Shown: positions 9,152-17,184 of the stretch, piece after piece
Layout: every line of letters begins with the position of its first letter
How positions within the stretch are numbered: the first letter of the stretch is position 1
Source: Campylobacter sp. LR291e
GTDB lineage: Bacteria > Campylobacterota > Campylobacteria > Campylobacterales > Campylobacteraceae
Direction of reading: 5' to 3'
DNA: 44,539 nt
Assembly: GCF_008633915.1 (NCBI RefSeq)
Contig: NZ_VJNV01000012.1
Coordinates: forward strand, 1-44,539
Made by a program: the position numbers and the translations under genes
Notes under the pieces: generated by a model
Told to the model about the DNA's origin: nothing
Database searches by the model: none
Seen by the model: only the letters and a program-made list of their open reading frames with translations

Positions 9152-10211
9152 AAAGAAAGGGTTCAAATTTTCATTCTTTTTTATTTTCTAAGCTTAGAAA
9201 GGTAAAAATTTCACATGGTGGGGCTAAGATTGTAGTTTATGAGTATAGATTTTGTGGAATTTTGTTTTTTAAAAAGAGCATTGATTTTTCAAAAAATTTA
9301 GTTTTAGATGGGGGGGGTCTTTGGCCTTTTCTTTAAGCGAGGGCTTTTTTGATGAAAAGTATTTAAATACGCATTTGCCAAAATTAATTAAAAATTTGGA
9401 TAAAAAAAGTTGTGAGGTAGTGTTTAGCATAATCAATAGGCTTAAATTTACTTATAAAAATAATAAGCATATTTTTCCCTTTTTAACCAGTAAAGAAAAG
9501 GCTTGTTTAAAGGATATAAGGGAAAATTTTCAAAATAAAATTTTTAAGATTAATGAGAATTTATATTTTTATGATGGCTTTTATTTGCCTGTGTCAGCCT
9601 TTGAAATTTCTGTGTTTTATCATAAACATAGTATGCATGTTTTAAGGCATTTGGATAAGCTTAAAGATAAGGATATTATGGATATTGGAGCTTATATTGG
9701 TGATAGTGCTTTGATTTTGTCAAAATTTACTAATAAAAAAATTTATAGCTTTGAACTAGATAAGAAAAATTTCTCACTTTTAAAAGAAAGCATAAGATTA
9801 AACAAGCTTGAAGATAAGATTAAGCCCTTTAATCTTGGACTTGGTAAGCAAAGAGATAGTTTTTATGTAAAAAGTGGTGGGATAGGTTCTTGTATAGATA
9901 AAAATTTAAAAACGCAAGAATTAGCACAAATTACAAGTTTAGATGAATTTGTAAAAGAAGTAAATGTAAATATAGGCTTTATAAAGGTAGATATAGAAGG
10001 GGCTGAGATGGATTTTTTACAAGGTGCAAAACAAAGTATTTGTAAATATAAACCTGCAATGTTAATTAGTATATATCATGGGGTTAGGGATTTTTTTGAG
10101 ATAAAGCCCTTAATAGAATCGTGGAATTTAGGTTATAGCTTTAAAATTTATAAGCCAATTGATACAAATATATCAGCCGAAACTGCTTTGTATTGTGAAA
10201 TTTTAGATTAG
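9145..10211 (+). CDS. Phase-variable FkbM methyltransferase, out of frame as sequenced
   Basis: One gene in two frames separated by a G8 run at 9310-9317. The first frame (ATG at 9145) ends at 9336. The second covers about 9321-10211. One extra G (G9) or two fewer (G6) would join them into about 355 residues. The second part carries the FkbM SAM domain: MDIGAYIGDSALIL is motif I, then YSFELDKKNFSLL, and FIKVDIEGAEMDFL is the acidic motif. It is likely an O-methyltransferase for a sugar hydroxyl of this glycan. It differs from the methyltransferase at 2934. As sequenced it yields only a 63-residue fragment without the SAM site, unless the second part starts independently at TTG 9321. Confidence 0.82.
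9310..9317. repeat. Poly-G tract, G8, inside the second methyltransferase gene
   Basis: Eight G around codon 56. G9 or G6 gives an open frame reading LDGGGSLAFSLSEGF. The present length is OFF. Confidence 0.93.
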
Positions 10212-10255
10212 TATTTAAAAAGATATTGTAAAATGCTTTTATTTAAAGGATAACT

Positions 10256-11428
10256 ATGAAAGATTATATTTTAGCAAGTTCTACCTGGGATAAGGAAGAA
10301 TTAGACGCTATAGCTGAGGTGATTAAAAATAATACCTTTACAATGGGTAAAAAGGTAGCCCAATTTGAAAAGGATTTTGCTAACTTTGTTGGTTCAAAAT
10401 ACACTGTTATGACAAGTTCAGGTTCAACTGCAAATTTAATAGCCGTGGCCTCTTTATTTTACACTAAAAAGCCTAAATTAAAAAGAGGCGATGAGGTGAT
10501 AGTTCCTGCTGTATCTTGGAGTACTACTTATTATCCTTTGTATCAATATGGGCTTAAATTAAAATTTGTTGATATAAATTTAAATACTCTAAATTATGAC
10601 TTATCAGCCTTAAAGGGTGCAATTAGCGATAAAACTAAGATGATAATGTGCGTAAATTTGTTAGGTAATCCTAATGATTTTAACGAGATTAATGCCATTA
10701 TAAAGAACAAGGATATAATTTTGCTAGAAGATAACTGCGAAAGCATGGGGGCAAGTTTTGAGGGAAAACAAACAGGCACCTTTGGCATAATGGGTACCTT
10801 TTCTAGCTTTTTTTCTCATCATATGGCTACTATGGAAGGTGGGCTTGTGGTAACTAATGATGAAGAACTTTATCAAATTTTATTATGCCTTAGAGCACAT
10901 GGCTGGACTAGGAATTTACCAAAGGATAATTTAATAAGTAAAAAAAGTGACGATTGTTTTAGTGAATCATTTCGCTTTATACTGCCAGGTTATAATGTAA
11001 GGCCTGTTGAAATGAGTGGGGCTATAGGTATTAAACAGCTTATAAAATTACCAAAATTTATAGAAGAAAGAAGAAAAAACGCTAAATTATTTTGCGAACT
11101 TTTTAAGGATAATAAAAATTTTTTAATACAAGAAGAAATAGGAAAAAGCTCATGGTTTGGCTTTTCTTTCATTATAAAAAAGGATTCAAAACTAAATAGA
11201 AAAGAGGTTTTAAAAAGGCTTGAAGAAGCAAGGATAGAATATAGACCTATAGTTGCAGGTGATTTTACTCAAAATGAAGTAATGAAATTTTTTGATTATG
11301 AAATTTATAAGGATTTAAAAAACGCTAAAATTTTGCATACAAATGGCTTTTTTGTAGGAAATCACCAAGTAGATATTAGCAAGCATTTAAATAAATTAGC
11401 AAAAGTGTTAAATGGGGGGGGGAGTTAG
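10256..11428 (+). CDS. ColD-type PLP-dependent 3-dehydratase for a GDP-4-keto-6-deoxy sugar
   Basis: 390 residues of the DegT/DnrJ/EryC1 fold. In true aminotransferases of this fold a lysine precedes the T(G/M)EGG loop; here that site is histidine (H188 in SFFSHHMATMEGG). This is the hallmark of dehydratases such as ColD (GDP-4-keto-6-deoxymannose 3-dehydratase, about 388 residues, H188) and RfbH/E1. The RfbH/E1 group is longer and carries an iron-sulphur site, which fits less well. SSGSTANL (54-61) is the PLP-phosphate region and LLEDNCES (156-163) holds the PLP-pyridine aspartate. The product would be a GDP-4-keto-3,6-dideoxy sugar leading to colitose or a relative. A G9 run lies three codons before the stop. 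Confidence 0.83.
   Translation: MKDYILASSTWDKEELDAIAEVIKNNTFTMGKKVAQFEKDFANFVGSKYTVMTSSGSTANLIAVASLFYTKKPKLKRGDEVIVPAVSWSTTYYPLYQYGLKLKFVDINLNTLNYDLSALKGAISDKTKMIMCVNLLGNPNDFNEINAIIKNKDIILLEDNCESMGASFEGKQTGTFGIMGTFSSFFSHHMATMEGGLVVTNDEELYQILLCLRAHGWTRNLPKDNLISKKSDDCFSESFRFILPGYNVRPVEMSGAIGIKQLIKLPKFIEERRKNAKLFCELFKDNKNFLIQEEIGKSSWFGFSFIIKKDSKLNRKEVLKRLEEARIEYRPIVAGDFTQNEVMKFFDYEIYKDLKNAKILHTNGFFVGNHQVDISKHLNKLAKVLNGGGS
11414..11422. repeat. Poly-G tract, G9, at the 3' end of the ColD-like gene
   Basis: Nine G encoding GGG just before the stop. With G9 translation stops at 11426-11428, 45 bases before the next ATG. G8 would run to a TAA at 11472-11474 that overlaps the next start as TAATG. 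G10 would stop at 11431-11433. Confidence 0.92.
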
Positions 11429-11473
11429 ACTAAATTTAAAAACACTTACGCCATTGTGCAAAAAGGCTGCATA

Positions 11474-12010
11474 ATGGCTATTTGTTTTGATATTAAAGAA
11501 AGTAAGATAATAAGTGGCGTTTATATCATAAGCCCTAGTAAATTTAAGGATTTAAGGGGTGAAATTTGGACTGCTTATAATGATGATTTAGATAGTTTAT
11601 TGCCAAGTGATATTCATTTTAAGCATGATAAATTTATAACTTCTTCTTATAATGTTTTAAGGGGGATTCATTATGATGATAAGACTTATAAGCTTGTTAC
11701 TTGCATACATGGGGAGTTAATTCAAGTTGTAGTTGATTTAAGAAAAAATAGTCCTAGTTATTTAAAATATGAAAAATTTGTTGTAAACCCTTGCAATCAG
11801 CTTTTAATTTTACTGCCACCAAATGTAGGAAACGCACATTATATAAGTTCTAAAAATGGTGGGGTGTATTATTATAAACTAGCCTATAATGGCGAGTATT
11901 GTGACGCACCAAATCAACAAACCTTAGCTTATAATGATAAAAAAGTAAATATTGACTGGGGCGATATAAGCCCTATATTAAGCGATAGGGACAAGTTAAA
12001 TAAGGGTTAG
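11474..12010 (+). CDS. RmlC-like GDP-4-keto-6-deoxy-sugar epimerase, second copy
   Basis: 178 residues from the ATG at 11474. An upstream in-frame start at 11456 adds MQKGCI, which the family lacks. It is clearly homologous to the epimerase at 4834 and to C. jejuni Cj1430: DLRGEIWTAY, HDKF, VLRGIH with H66, QVVVDLRK, PPNVGNAHY and WGDISPILSDRD. The residue after H66 is Y67 where the paralogue has glycine, and Y67-D68-D69 replaces GDS, so its stereochemical outcome or substrate may differ. Placed after the ColD-like gene, it may epimerise the 3-deoxy intermediate, necessarily at C5 alone. It ends convergently with rluB, the two stops overlapping by four bases. Confidence 0.82.
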   Translation: MAICFDIKESKIISGVYIISPSKFKDLRGEIWTAYNDDLDSLLPSDIHFKHDKFITSSYNVLRGIHYDDKTYKLVTCIHGELIQVVVDLRKNSPSYLKYEKFVVNPCNQLLILLPPNVGNAHYISSKNGGVYYYKLAYNGEYCDAPNQQTLAYNDKKVNIDWGDISPILSDRDKLNKG

Positions 12011-12768
12011 TATTTAATGTTATTAACTCTTAAAAAATCCCTTAATTTTTCATACTCATTATTTTCTAAAAAGCGGTACTTTCCAGGCTTTAACATGCCA
12101 AGTTCTAACACTCCAAAGGCTACCCTTTTTAAATCCATAACTTCTAGGTCAAAATGCCCAAAAAAGCGTCTAAGTTCTCTATTTTTACCCTCATTTATAA
12201 TAACCCTAAGCTTTGTAAAACCACCACTATAACCAAAAATTTCATAGTCTAAGAATGGGGCTATTTTCATTGAAGTAATCTTTGTTTTTGCGTGAGCACC
12301 TTTTTTTTCATTGTGAAGCTTAATGCCTTCTTGCATGGCTAAAATTACTTTTTCACTAATTTGCCCTTTTATTTTTAAATAATATTCCCTTTCTAAATCA
12401 CTATTTATAAGTGCATTTGCCACACTTACGCTATCACTTAACAAAAGTAAACCCTCGCTGGTAAAATCAAGCCTTCCAACACTTACCCACGATGAAAAGC
12501 CCTTTGGCAAGCTATCATAAATGATTTTTCGCCCCCTATCATCTTTTTTACTAACTAATTCACCCCTTTGTTTATGATACATGATGACGCTAAATTTAGT
12601 GCGTTTAGCAATTTTTGTTCCCTTTATATAAAGTTTATCATCATCTTTTATACTATCTCCAAGCTGTGCGATTTTAGAATTTATCTTAACTAGGCCTTGT
12701 TTTATAAGGTTATCAGCTTCCTTTCTTGAGTATTTAGTATTATGTGAGATAAATTTATTAATACGCAT
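12007..12768 (-). CDS. rluB: rRNA pseudouridine synthase, RsuA/RluB family
   Basis: Converts a specific rRNA uridine to pseudouridine. I start it at the ATG whose complement is 12766-12768, giving about 253 residues beginning MRINKFISHNTKYSRKEAD. A TCAAGGA ribosome site lies five bases upstream; the longer frame to 12810 has no such site. An S4 RNA-binding domain occupies about the first 50 residues. The catalytic motif GRLDFTSEGLLLL follows, and the C-terminal ELRRFFGHF with LKRVAFG is typical. It is the first housekeeping gene beyond the glycan locus. RluB and RsuA cannot be separated confidently by motif alone. Confidence 0.85.
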   Translation of the reverse strand: MRINKFISHNTKYSRKEADNLIKQGLVKINSKIAQLGDSIKDDDKLYIKGTKIAKRTKFSVIMYHKQRGELVSKKDDRGRKIIYDSLPKGFSSWVSVGRLDFTSEGLLLLSDSVSVANALINSDLEREYYLKIKGQISEKVILAMQEGIKLHNEKKGAHAKTKITSMKIAPFLDYEIFGYSGGFTKLRVIINEGKNRELRRFFGHFDLEVMDLKRVAFGVLELGMLKPGKYRFLENNEYEKLRDFLRVNNIKY

Positions 12769-12881
12769 AAAAATCCTTGAAAAAAATTGTTTAATTCTAA
12801 CTTCAAGCATTTTAAAACAAGGTTAAAAATAAAAGTAAGAAAAAAATTTTTTCTTTTAATATTTTTTTACTTAAAATAGGT

Positions 12882-12887
12882 TATTAT
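12882..12887 (+). promoter_or_regulatory. Candidate -10 box for the DUF507-carA operon
   Basis: TATTAT 28 bases before the ATG at 12915, in the AT-rich divergent gap after rluB. Upstream T-rich runs are typical of Campylobacter vegetative promoters, which often lack a clear -35 box. Confidence 0.4.
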
Positions 12888-12914
12888 TACAAAATCATTA
12901 ATAAAGGTTTGAAA

Positions 12915-13466
12915 ATGCGTATAAAATTACCTCATATTCCTTATATTACGAATAAAATTATCCTTGATATTGAAAATGCATCTTTTATTGAGATAAAAGA
13001 CCAGGAAGATAAGCTAAAACAATGTATTAAAAAGGTTTTAGAAGAAGATATAGCCAATGAAAGAAGACTTGATGAAAGGGCAAAGGATTTATTAGAAGAA
13101 CAAGAAGATAATGTAGATTTTGCACAAGTTGATAGGAAAAATATGTTTTGGCTAGTTAAAAAGCAACTAGCTAATGAATTTGGTGTTTTTTTAAATACAG
13201 AAGATAGGCACAATCACTTAGCCCATAAAATTTTAAATGCCTTAGTAGATGAGGATTTTGTAAATTTCGTAGTTAGTGAAAATCGCGTTAAGAATTTGAT
13301 ATTTTCAAGCATAGAAGGCTATTTAAAAATTTATGAAGATATAGAAGATTTAGTTTATGAAAAAATAGATACTTATAAAAATAAACCTATTCCTGGCAGT
13401 GAAGAATACGAGCTTTTATTTGAAAAATTATACGAAGAAGAACTTCGCAAAAAAGGCATGTTTTAA
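12915..13466 (+). CDS. DUF507 family protein
   Basis: 183 residues of unknown function, highly charged and mostly helical, with no signal peptide or membrane segment. I chose the ATG at 12915 (MRIKLPHIPY), preceded by AAAGG at 12903-12907, over the upstream TTG at 12909. MRIKLPHIPYITNKI is the characteristic start of the DUF507 family found upstream of carA in Campylobacter (Cj1495c as I recall). The stop overlaps the carA start (TAATG), indicating coupling. No catalytic motif is visible and I do not assign a function. Confidence 0.85.
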   Translation: MRIKLPHIPYITNKIILDIENASFIEIKDQEDKLKQCIKKVLEEDIANERRLDERAKDLLEEQEDNVDFAQVDRKNMFWLVKKQLANEFGVFLNTEDRHNHLAHKILNALVDEDFVNFVVSENRVKNLIFSSIEGYLKIYEDIEDLVYEKIDTYKNKPIPGSEEYELLFEKLYEEELRKKGMF

Positions 13467-14578
13467 TGAAAGCAGTACTTTATTTAGAAAATGGACTTTA
13501 CTTAGAAGCTAGTGCCTTTGGTAAGGGTGGTACCTTTGTAGCTGAACTTGTTTTTAATACCTCTATGACAGGCTATCAAGAAATAATATCAGATCCTTCA
13601 TACGCAGGGCAATTTATAGTTTTTTCTATGCCTGAACTTGGCGTAGTTGGGACAAATAAAGATGATAATGAAAGTGCTGAGATTTTTGCAAGTGGGATTA
13701 TATTAAGGCAGTTAAGTTCTTTTTATTCAAATTTTAGGGCACAGCAAAGTTTAAGTGATTATTTAGCTAAGCAAGGAAAAATTGGAATTTGCAATGTTGA
13801 TACTAGGTACTTAGTAAAATTAATTAGAGATTTTGGGAATTTAAGGGCTATTATATCTACTGAAATTTTTGATAAAGATGAACTTAAAGAAAAGCTTAAT
13901 TCAAGCAAAAGGATAGAAGAGACAAATTTAGTAGAAGAAGTTAGCACTAAGCAAACTTATACGCATAATCAAGGTATTTGGAACGGCAAGGCATATAACT
14001 TGGCTAAAAAAAGTGGTAAAAAAATAGCGGTGATTGATTATGGGGTTAAGAAAAATATCTTAAATGAGCTTGTAGAAGCTGGTTTTGAGTTAGAAATTTA
14101 TCCCTTTAATACAAAGGCTGAGGTCTTTATAGATTTATTTAATAAGGGCGAACTTTGTGGGGTGTTTTTATCAAATGGGCCAGGAGAGCCAAAAATTTTA
14201 CAAAATGAGATAGAACAGATTAAAAAACTAGCAAAGGCAAAAATTCCAATGTTAGGAATTTGTCTAGGGCACCAACTTTTAAGCAATGCCTTTGGTTATG
14301 AAACTTATAAAATGAAATTTGGACAACATGGGGCAAATCATCCTGTTATAAATTTAGAAAATAAAAGGGTAGAAATTACTGCACAAAATCATAATTATAA
14401 TGTACCAGAAAATTTAAGCGAAGTAGCCTTTATAACGCATAGAAATTTATTTGGTGATAATGTTGAGGGCGTTCGTTATAAAGATTATCCAATCATATCG
14501 GTCCAACACCACCCAGAAAGTAGCTCAGGCCCACATGAAAGTAGATATATTTTTAAAGAATTTATGAAATTAGTGTGA
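13466..14578 (+). CDS. carA: Carbamoyl-phosphate synthase small (glutaminase) subunit
   Basis: Hydrolyses glutamine and passes ammonia to CarB for carbamoyl phosphate, feeding pyrimidine and arginine synthesis. The 370 residues are normal. The N-terminal CarA domain has the typical FNTSMTGYQEIISDPSYAGQ stretch (about 30-49). The class I amidotransferase triad is visible: C266 in GICLGHQ, and H349 with E351 in VQHHPES. It is coupled to DUF507 upstream (TAATG) and to the membrane protein downstream (GTGA overlap). carB is not in the window. Confidence 0.95.
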   Translation: MKAVLYLENGLYLEASAFGKGGTFVAELVFNTSMTGYQEIISDPSYAGQFIVFSMPELGVVGTNKDDNESAEIFASGIILRQLSSFYSNFRAQQSLSDYLAKQGKIGICNVDTRYLVKLIRDFGNLRAIISTEIFDKDELKEKLNSSKRIEETNLVEEVSTKQTYTHNQGIWNGKAYNLAKKSGKKIAVIDYGVKKNILNELVEAGFELEIYPFNTKAEVFIDLFNKGELCGVFLSNGPGEPKILQNEIEQIKKLAKAKIPMLGICLGHQLLSNAFGYETYKMKFGQHGANHPVINLENKRVEITAQNHNYNVPENLSEVAFITHRNLFGDNVEGVRYKDYPIISVQHHPESSSGPHESRYIFKEFMKLV

Positions 14579-15234
14579 ATATAAGTGAAATTTTAGCCAT
14601 TATTAGCGTGGCTGTTTTGTCTAGTTTTGGACATTGCTATTCTATGTGTGGAGGCTTTAATATAGCCTTTGTAAGACTTAATCAAAATGAGCAAAATCCC
14701 TTTATCTTAAGCCTTGTTTATCATAGTTTTAGAATTTTAGCCTATGTTTGTCTGGGTTTTTTATTTGGTAGTTTTGGCTCAATTTTGGCAATAAATGCTA
14801 AAATTCAAAATCTTTCTTTTTTCTTACTTGGTCTTTTTATGGTTTTTTTAGGACTTGCTTTGATAATTAGGGGTAAAATTCTAGCCTTAATTGAAAATGC
14901 CTTTATCTATGAGAAGTTCTTAAAAGTTCCTATAAAAAGGGCTATGAATTTTAAAGGCATAAAAGGAGGCGTAATCTTAGGCTTTTTAAATGGCTTAATC
15001 CCTTGCGGTTTAGTATATTTTTACCTAGCTAGTGCCATGAGTAAAAACTCAATAAACGGGGCGTTAATAATGCTTATTTTTGGACTTTCAACCCTGCCAG
15101 CCCTTTTATTTTTTAGCCTTATATCAAATGCCTTAAATCAAAATTTTAAACAACTTTTTAGCATACTTAGCTATATATTAATCATACTTTATGGCATAAT
15201 ACTTGCCTATTTAGGACTTAGAGGATTTAAATGA
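14575..15234 (+). CDS. Sulfite exporter TauE/SafE (UreH-like) membrane protein
   Basis: 219 residues with about six hydrophobic segments and no large soluble domain. The N-terminal motif SSFGHCYSMCGGF is the signature of the UreH-like/DsbD_2 branch of the TauE/SafE superfamily, and a second family motif LNGLIPCGLVY lies in the middle. Members often sit near cbb3 oxidase genes and may help copper handling or cytochrome assembly; two genes further on lies ccoN, so that role is plausible but inferred. It starts with GTG overlapping the carA stop and overlaps the kinase gene by ATGA. Confidence 0.8.
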   Translation: MNISEILAIISVAVLSSFGHCYSMCGGFNIAFVRLNQNEQNPFILSLVYHSFRILAYVCLGFLFGSFGSILAINAKIQNLSFFLLGLFMVFLGLALIIRGKILALIENAFIYEKFLKVPIKRAMNFKGIKGGVILGFLNGLIPCGLVYFYLASAMSKNSINGALIMLIFGLSTLPALLFFSLISNALNQNFKQLFSILSYILIILYGIILAYLGLRGFK

Positions 15235-16442
15235 AAAGGGTACAAACTCAAATTTTTGATAGCTTAAAAAATAATTTTATATTTGTTAGACTTAATGAAA
15301 AAGATGAATTTAGCTTTGTGAGCGATGATTTTTGTAAAATTAGTGGCTATACGCAAAAAGAACTTTTAGGGCAAAAATATCATATTTTAAAACACCCTGA
15401 TATTGATAAAACTTTTTTTGATAGATTATTAAAGGGACAAAACACTCACCATGTTATTTTTAAGCACATAGATAAAAAGGGCGAGGTTTTTTACTTAGAT
15501 ACTAAGATTATCCCTATTGTAGATGATAAAAATATTTTGCAAGAAAGAATTTTAATATCCTATGATGTAAGTAATTCTTATAAATTAAGCGAAGAATTAA
15601 TAATCCACCACATAAGACTTAGGCAAATGAGTATGCAGCTTGATAATATAAGCAAAAAACATAAAAAAGAAAATGATAAATTACTAGCAAATTTTAATGA
15701 TTCTTTTACAAAGGCCTTGCAAAAAAATGACGCCAATCACAAAGAAGTTTTTAAAAGAGTGCTTCAAACAAGCCTTGAAAAGCTAGTAAGTGATATAGCA
15801 CACCAATGGAGACAGCCCTTAAATGAACTAGGCATTGCTATGTTTGAAATGAAACAAAGGGTGAAGGATGAACGAGGTTTTAGTGAAATTTATCTAAAAT
15901 CAAAGGATGTTATTAAGTCTATGTCAGAACTTATAGATAATTCTAGGAATTTTTTTAATCAACATTTAGAAGACAATTACACCTCTTTAAAACAAACATT
16001 AAACGAAGTGTTACAAATTTTATTTGAAATGCTTGAAAAAAATAACATTAAAGTAATATGTAAATTTAAACAAGATTTTAAGGTTTTAGCCTATAAAAAT
16101 GACTTACTGCGCGTTTTTGCAAATATACTTCTCAATTCAATTGAGGCTTTTAATTTGCAAAAAAATAAAGAAATTTCGGTTAATTTTACTAAATTTGGAC
16201 TAAATTATATTAAAATAAGTATTAAGGATAATGCTGGTGGCATTGAAGAAGAAAATTTGGATAAAATCTTTTTTCCATATTTTTCTAGCAAACATCCGAG
16301 TCAGGGCGTTGGAGTTGGACTTTGCATTTGTAAGCAGATTGTGGAGAACTTAGGGGGTAGTATCAAAGCAAGAAATGTGGCAAATGGAGTTTGTATTGAG
16401 ATATTTTTAAAATTTATTAAGGACAGCTATGCAAGATTTTAA
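15231..16442 (+). CDS. PAS-domain sensor histidine kinase, BumS-like
   Basis: 403 residues without membrane segments, so a soluble cytoplasmic sensor. A PAS domain covers about residues 20-115 (FSFVSDDFCKISGYTQKELLG). A coiled helix follows, then the H-box SDIAHQWRQPLNEL with H191. An HATPase domain has DNAGGIEEENLDKIF and PYFSSKHPSQGVGVGLCI. By position between the TauE-like gene and the response regulator it corresponds to C. jejuni Cj1492c, which I recall as BumS, a butyrate-responsive sensor acting mainly as a phosphatase. That identity rests on memory of gene order. The 3' end overlaps the regulator gene by 14 bases. Confidence 0.85.
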   Translation: MKRVQTQIFDSLKNNFIFVRLNEKDEFSFVSDDFCKISGYTQKELLGQKYHILKHPDIDKTFFDRLLKGQNTHHVIFKHIDKKGEVFYLDTKIIPIVDDKNILQERILISYDVSNSYKLSEELIIHHIRLRQMSMQLDNISKKHKKENDKLLANFNDSFTKALQKNDANHKEVFKRVLQTSLEKLVSDIAHQWRQPLNELGIAMFEMKQRVKDERGFSEIYLKSKDVIKSMSELIDNSRNFFNQHLEDNYTSLKQTLNEVLQILFEMLEKNNIKVICKFKQDFKVLAYKNDLLRVFANILLNSIEAFNLQKNKEISVNFTKFGLNYIKISIKDNAGGIEEENLDKIFFPYFSSKHPSQGVGVGLCICKQIVENLGGSIKARNVANGVCIEIFLKFIKDSYARF

Positions 16443-17100
16443 AGATTTAGTTATTATGGTCGTAGAAGATGAGGCTAAAATTAGAGAAGGCTTAGTTTCT
16501 ATGCTAACCTTGTATTTTAATAAGGTTATCGGGGCTCAAAATGGTAACGAGGGCTTAAAGAAATTTAAGAAATTTAATCCTAATCTAGTTTTAACCGATA
16601 TTGCTATGCCTATAATGGATGGACTTGATATGGCAAGGAGCATCAAGGAAATCGCAAAGGATACGCCTATTATTGTATTAAGTGCGTTTTCTGAAAAAGA
16701 ACGGCTTTTAAAGTCTATTGATATAGGTATTGATAAGTATTTAATCAAGCCTGTTGATATTGAAGAATTGTTTAGGGTGCTAGAATCTGTTGTAAGCAAT
16801 AAAATTCACGCTAGCAACATATTAGACATAAATGAACATTATCAATTCAACAAAACAAAAAGAACCCTCGTAAGAGATGGTAAAGACATAGACTTAACTA
16901 AAAAAGAACTTGCTTTTATAAGTTTAATGATAAAGCAACCCGGCGTTTTAGTACTTCACGATGATATTAAAAAAAATGTCTGGATTGATGAAAAGGTAAC
17001 AGAAACTGCGGTTCGAACCTTTGTAAAAAGGATACGCGATAAGGTAGGTAGTGATTTTATAAAAAATGTTCCAGGACTTGGATATAAAATCAATGTGTAA
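16429..17100 (+). CDS. OmpR-family response regulator, BumR-like
   Basis: 223 residues: a receiver domain then a winged-helix DNA-binding domain. Acidic pocket D14 (VVEDE), phosphoacceptor D57 (LVLTDIAMP), S85 region LSAF and K107 (YLIKPVD) are all present. The C-terminal half contains LTKKELAFISLM and the recognition helix segment TAVRTFVKRIRDKVG, ending GLGYKINV. It is co-transcribed with the kinase. By gene order it matches C. jejuni Cj1491c (BumR as I recall). A likely terminator follows, so ccoN has its own promoter. Confidence 0.88.
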   Translation: MQDFKDLVIMVVEDEAKIREGLVSMLTLYFNKVIGAQNGNEGLKKFKKFNPNLVLTDIAMPIMDGLDMARSIKEIAKDTPIIVLSAFSEKERLLKSIDIGIDKYLIKPVDIEELFRVLESVVSNKIHASNILDINEHYQFNKTKRTLVRDGKDIDLTKKELAFISLMIKQPGVLVLHDDIKKNVWIDEKVTETAVRTFVKRIRDKVGSDFIKNVPGLGYKINV

Positions 17101-17138
17101 TATTTCTAGGGGACTTCAAACACTTTTTTAAAGGTGCT

Positions 17139-17184
17139 TAAAGGCTAGTCATTGTTTAAAGCGATGCTAAAATTAGCCTTTTTT
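17139..17184 (+). terminator. Candidate terminator after the two-component system
   Basis: AAAGGCTA (17140-17147) pairs with TAGCCTTT (17174-17181), followed by further T. The loop is long (about 26 bases) for an intrinsic terminator, so confidence is moderate. Confidence 0.45.

Noticed and set aside
10256-11428. Perosamine-type 4-aminotransferase
   Set aside because: The essential lysine is histidine (H188), which is incompatible with an ordinary PLP aminotransferase.
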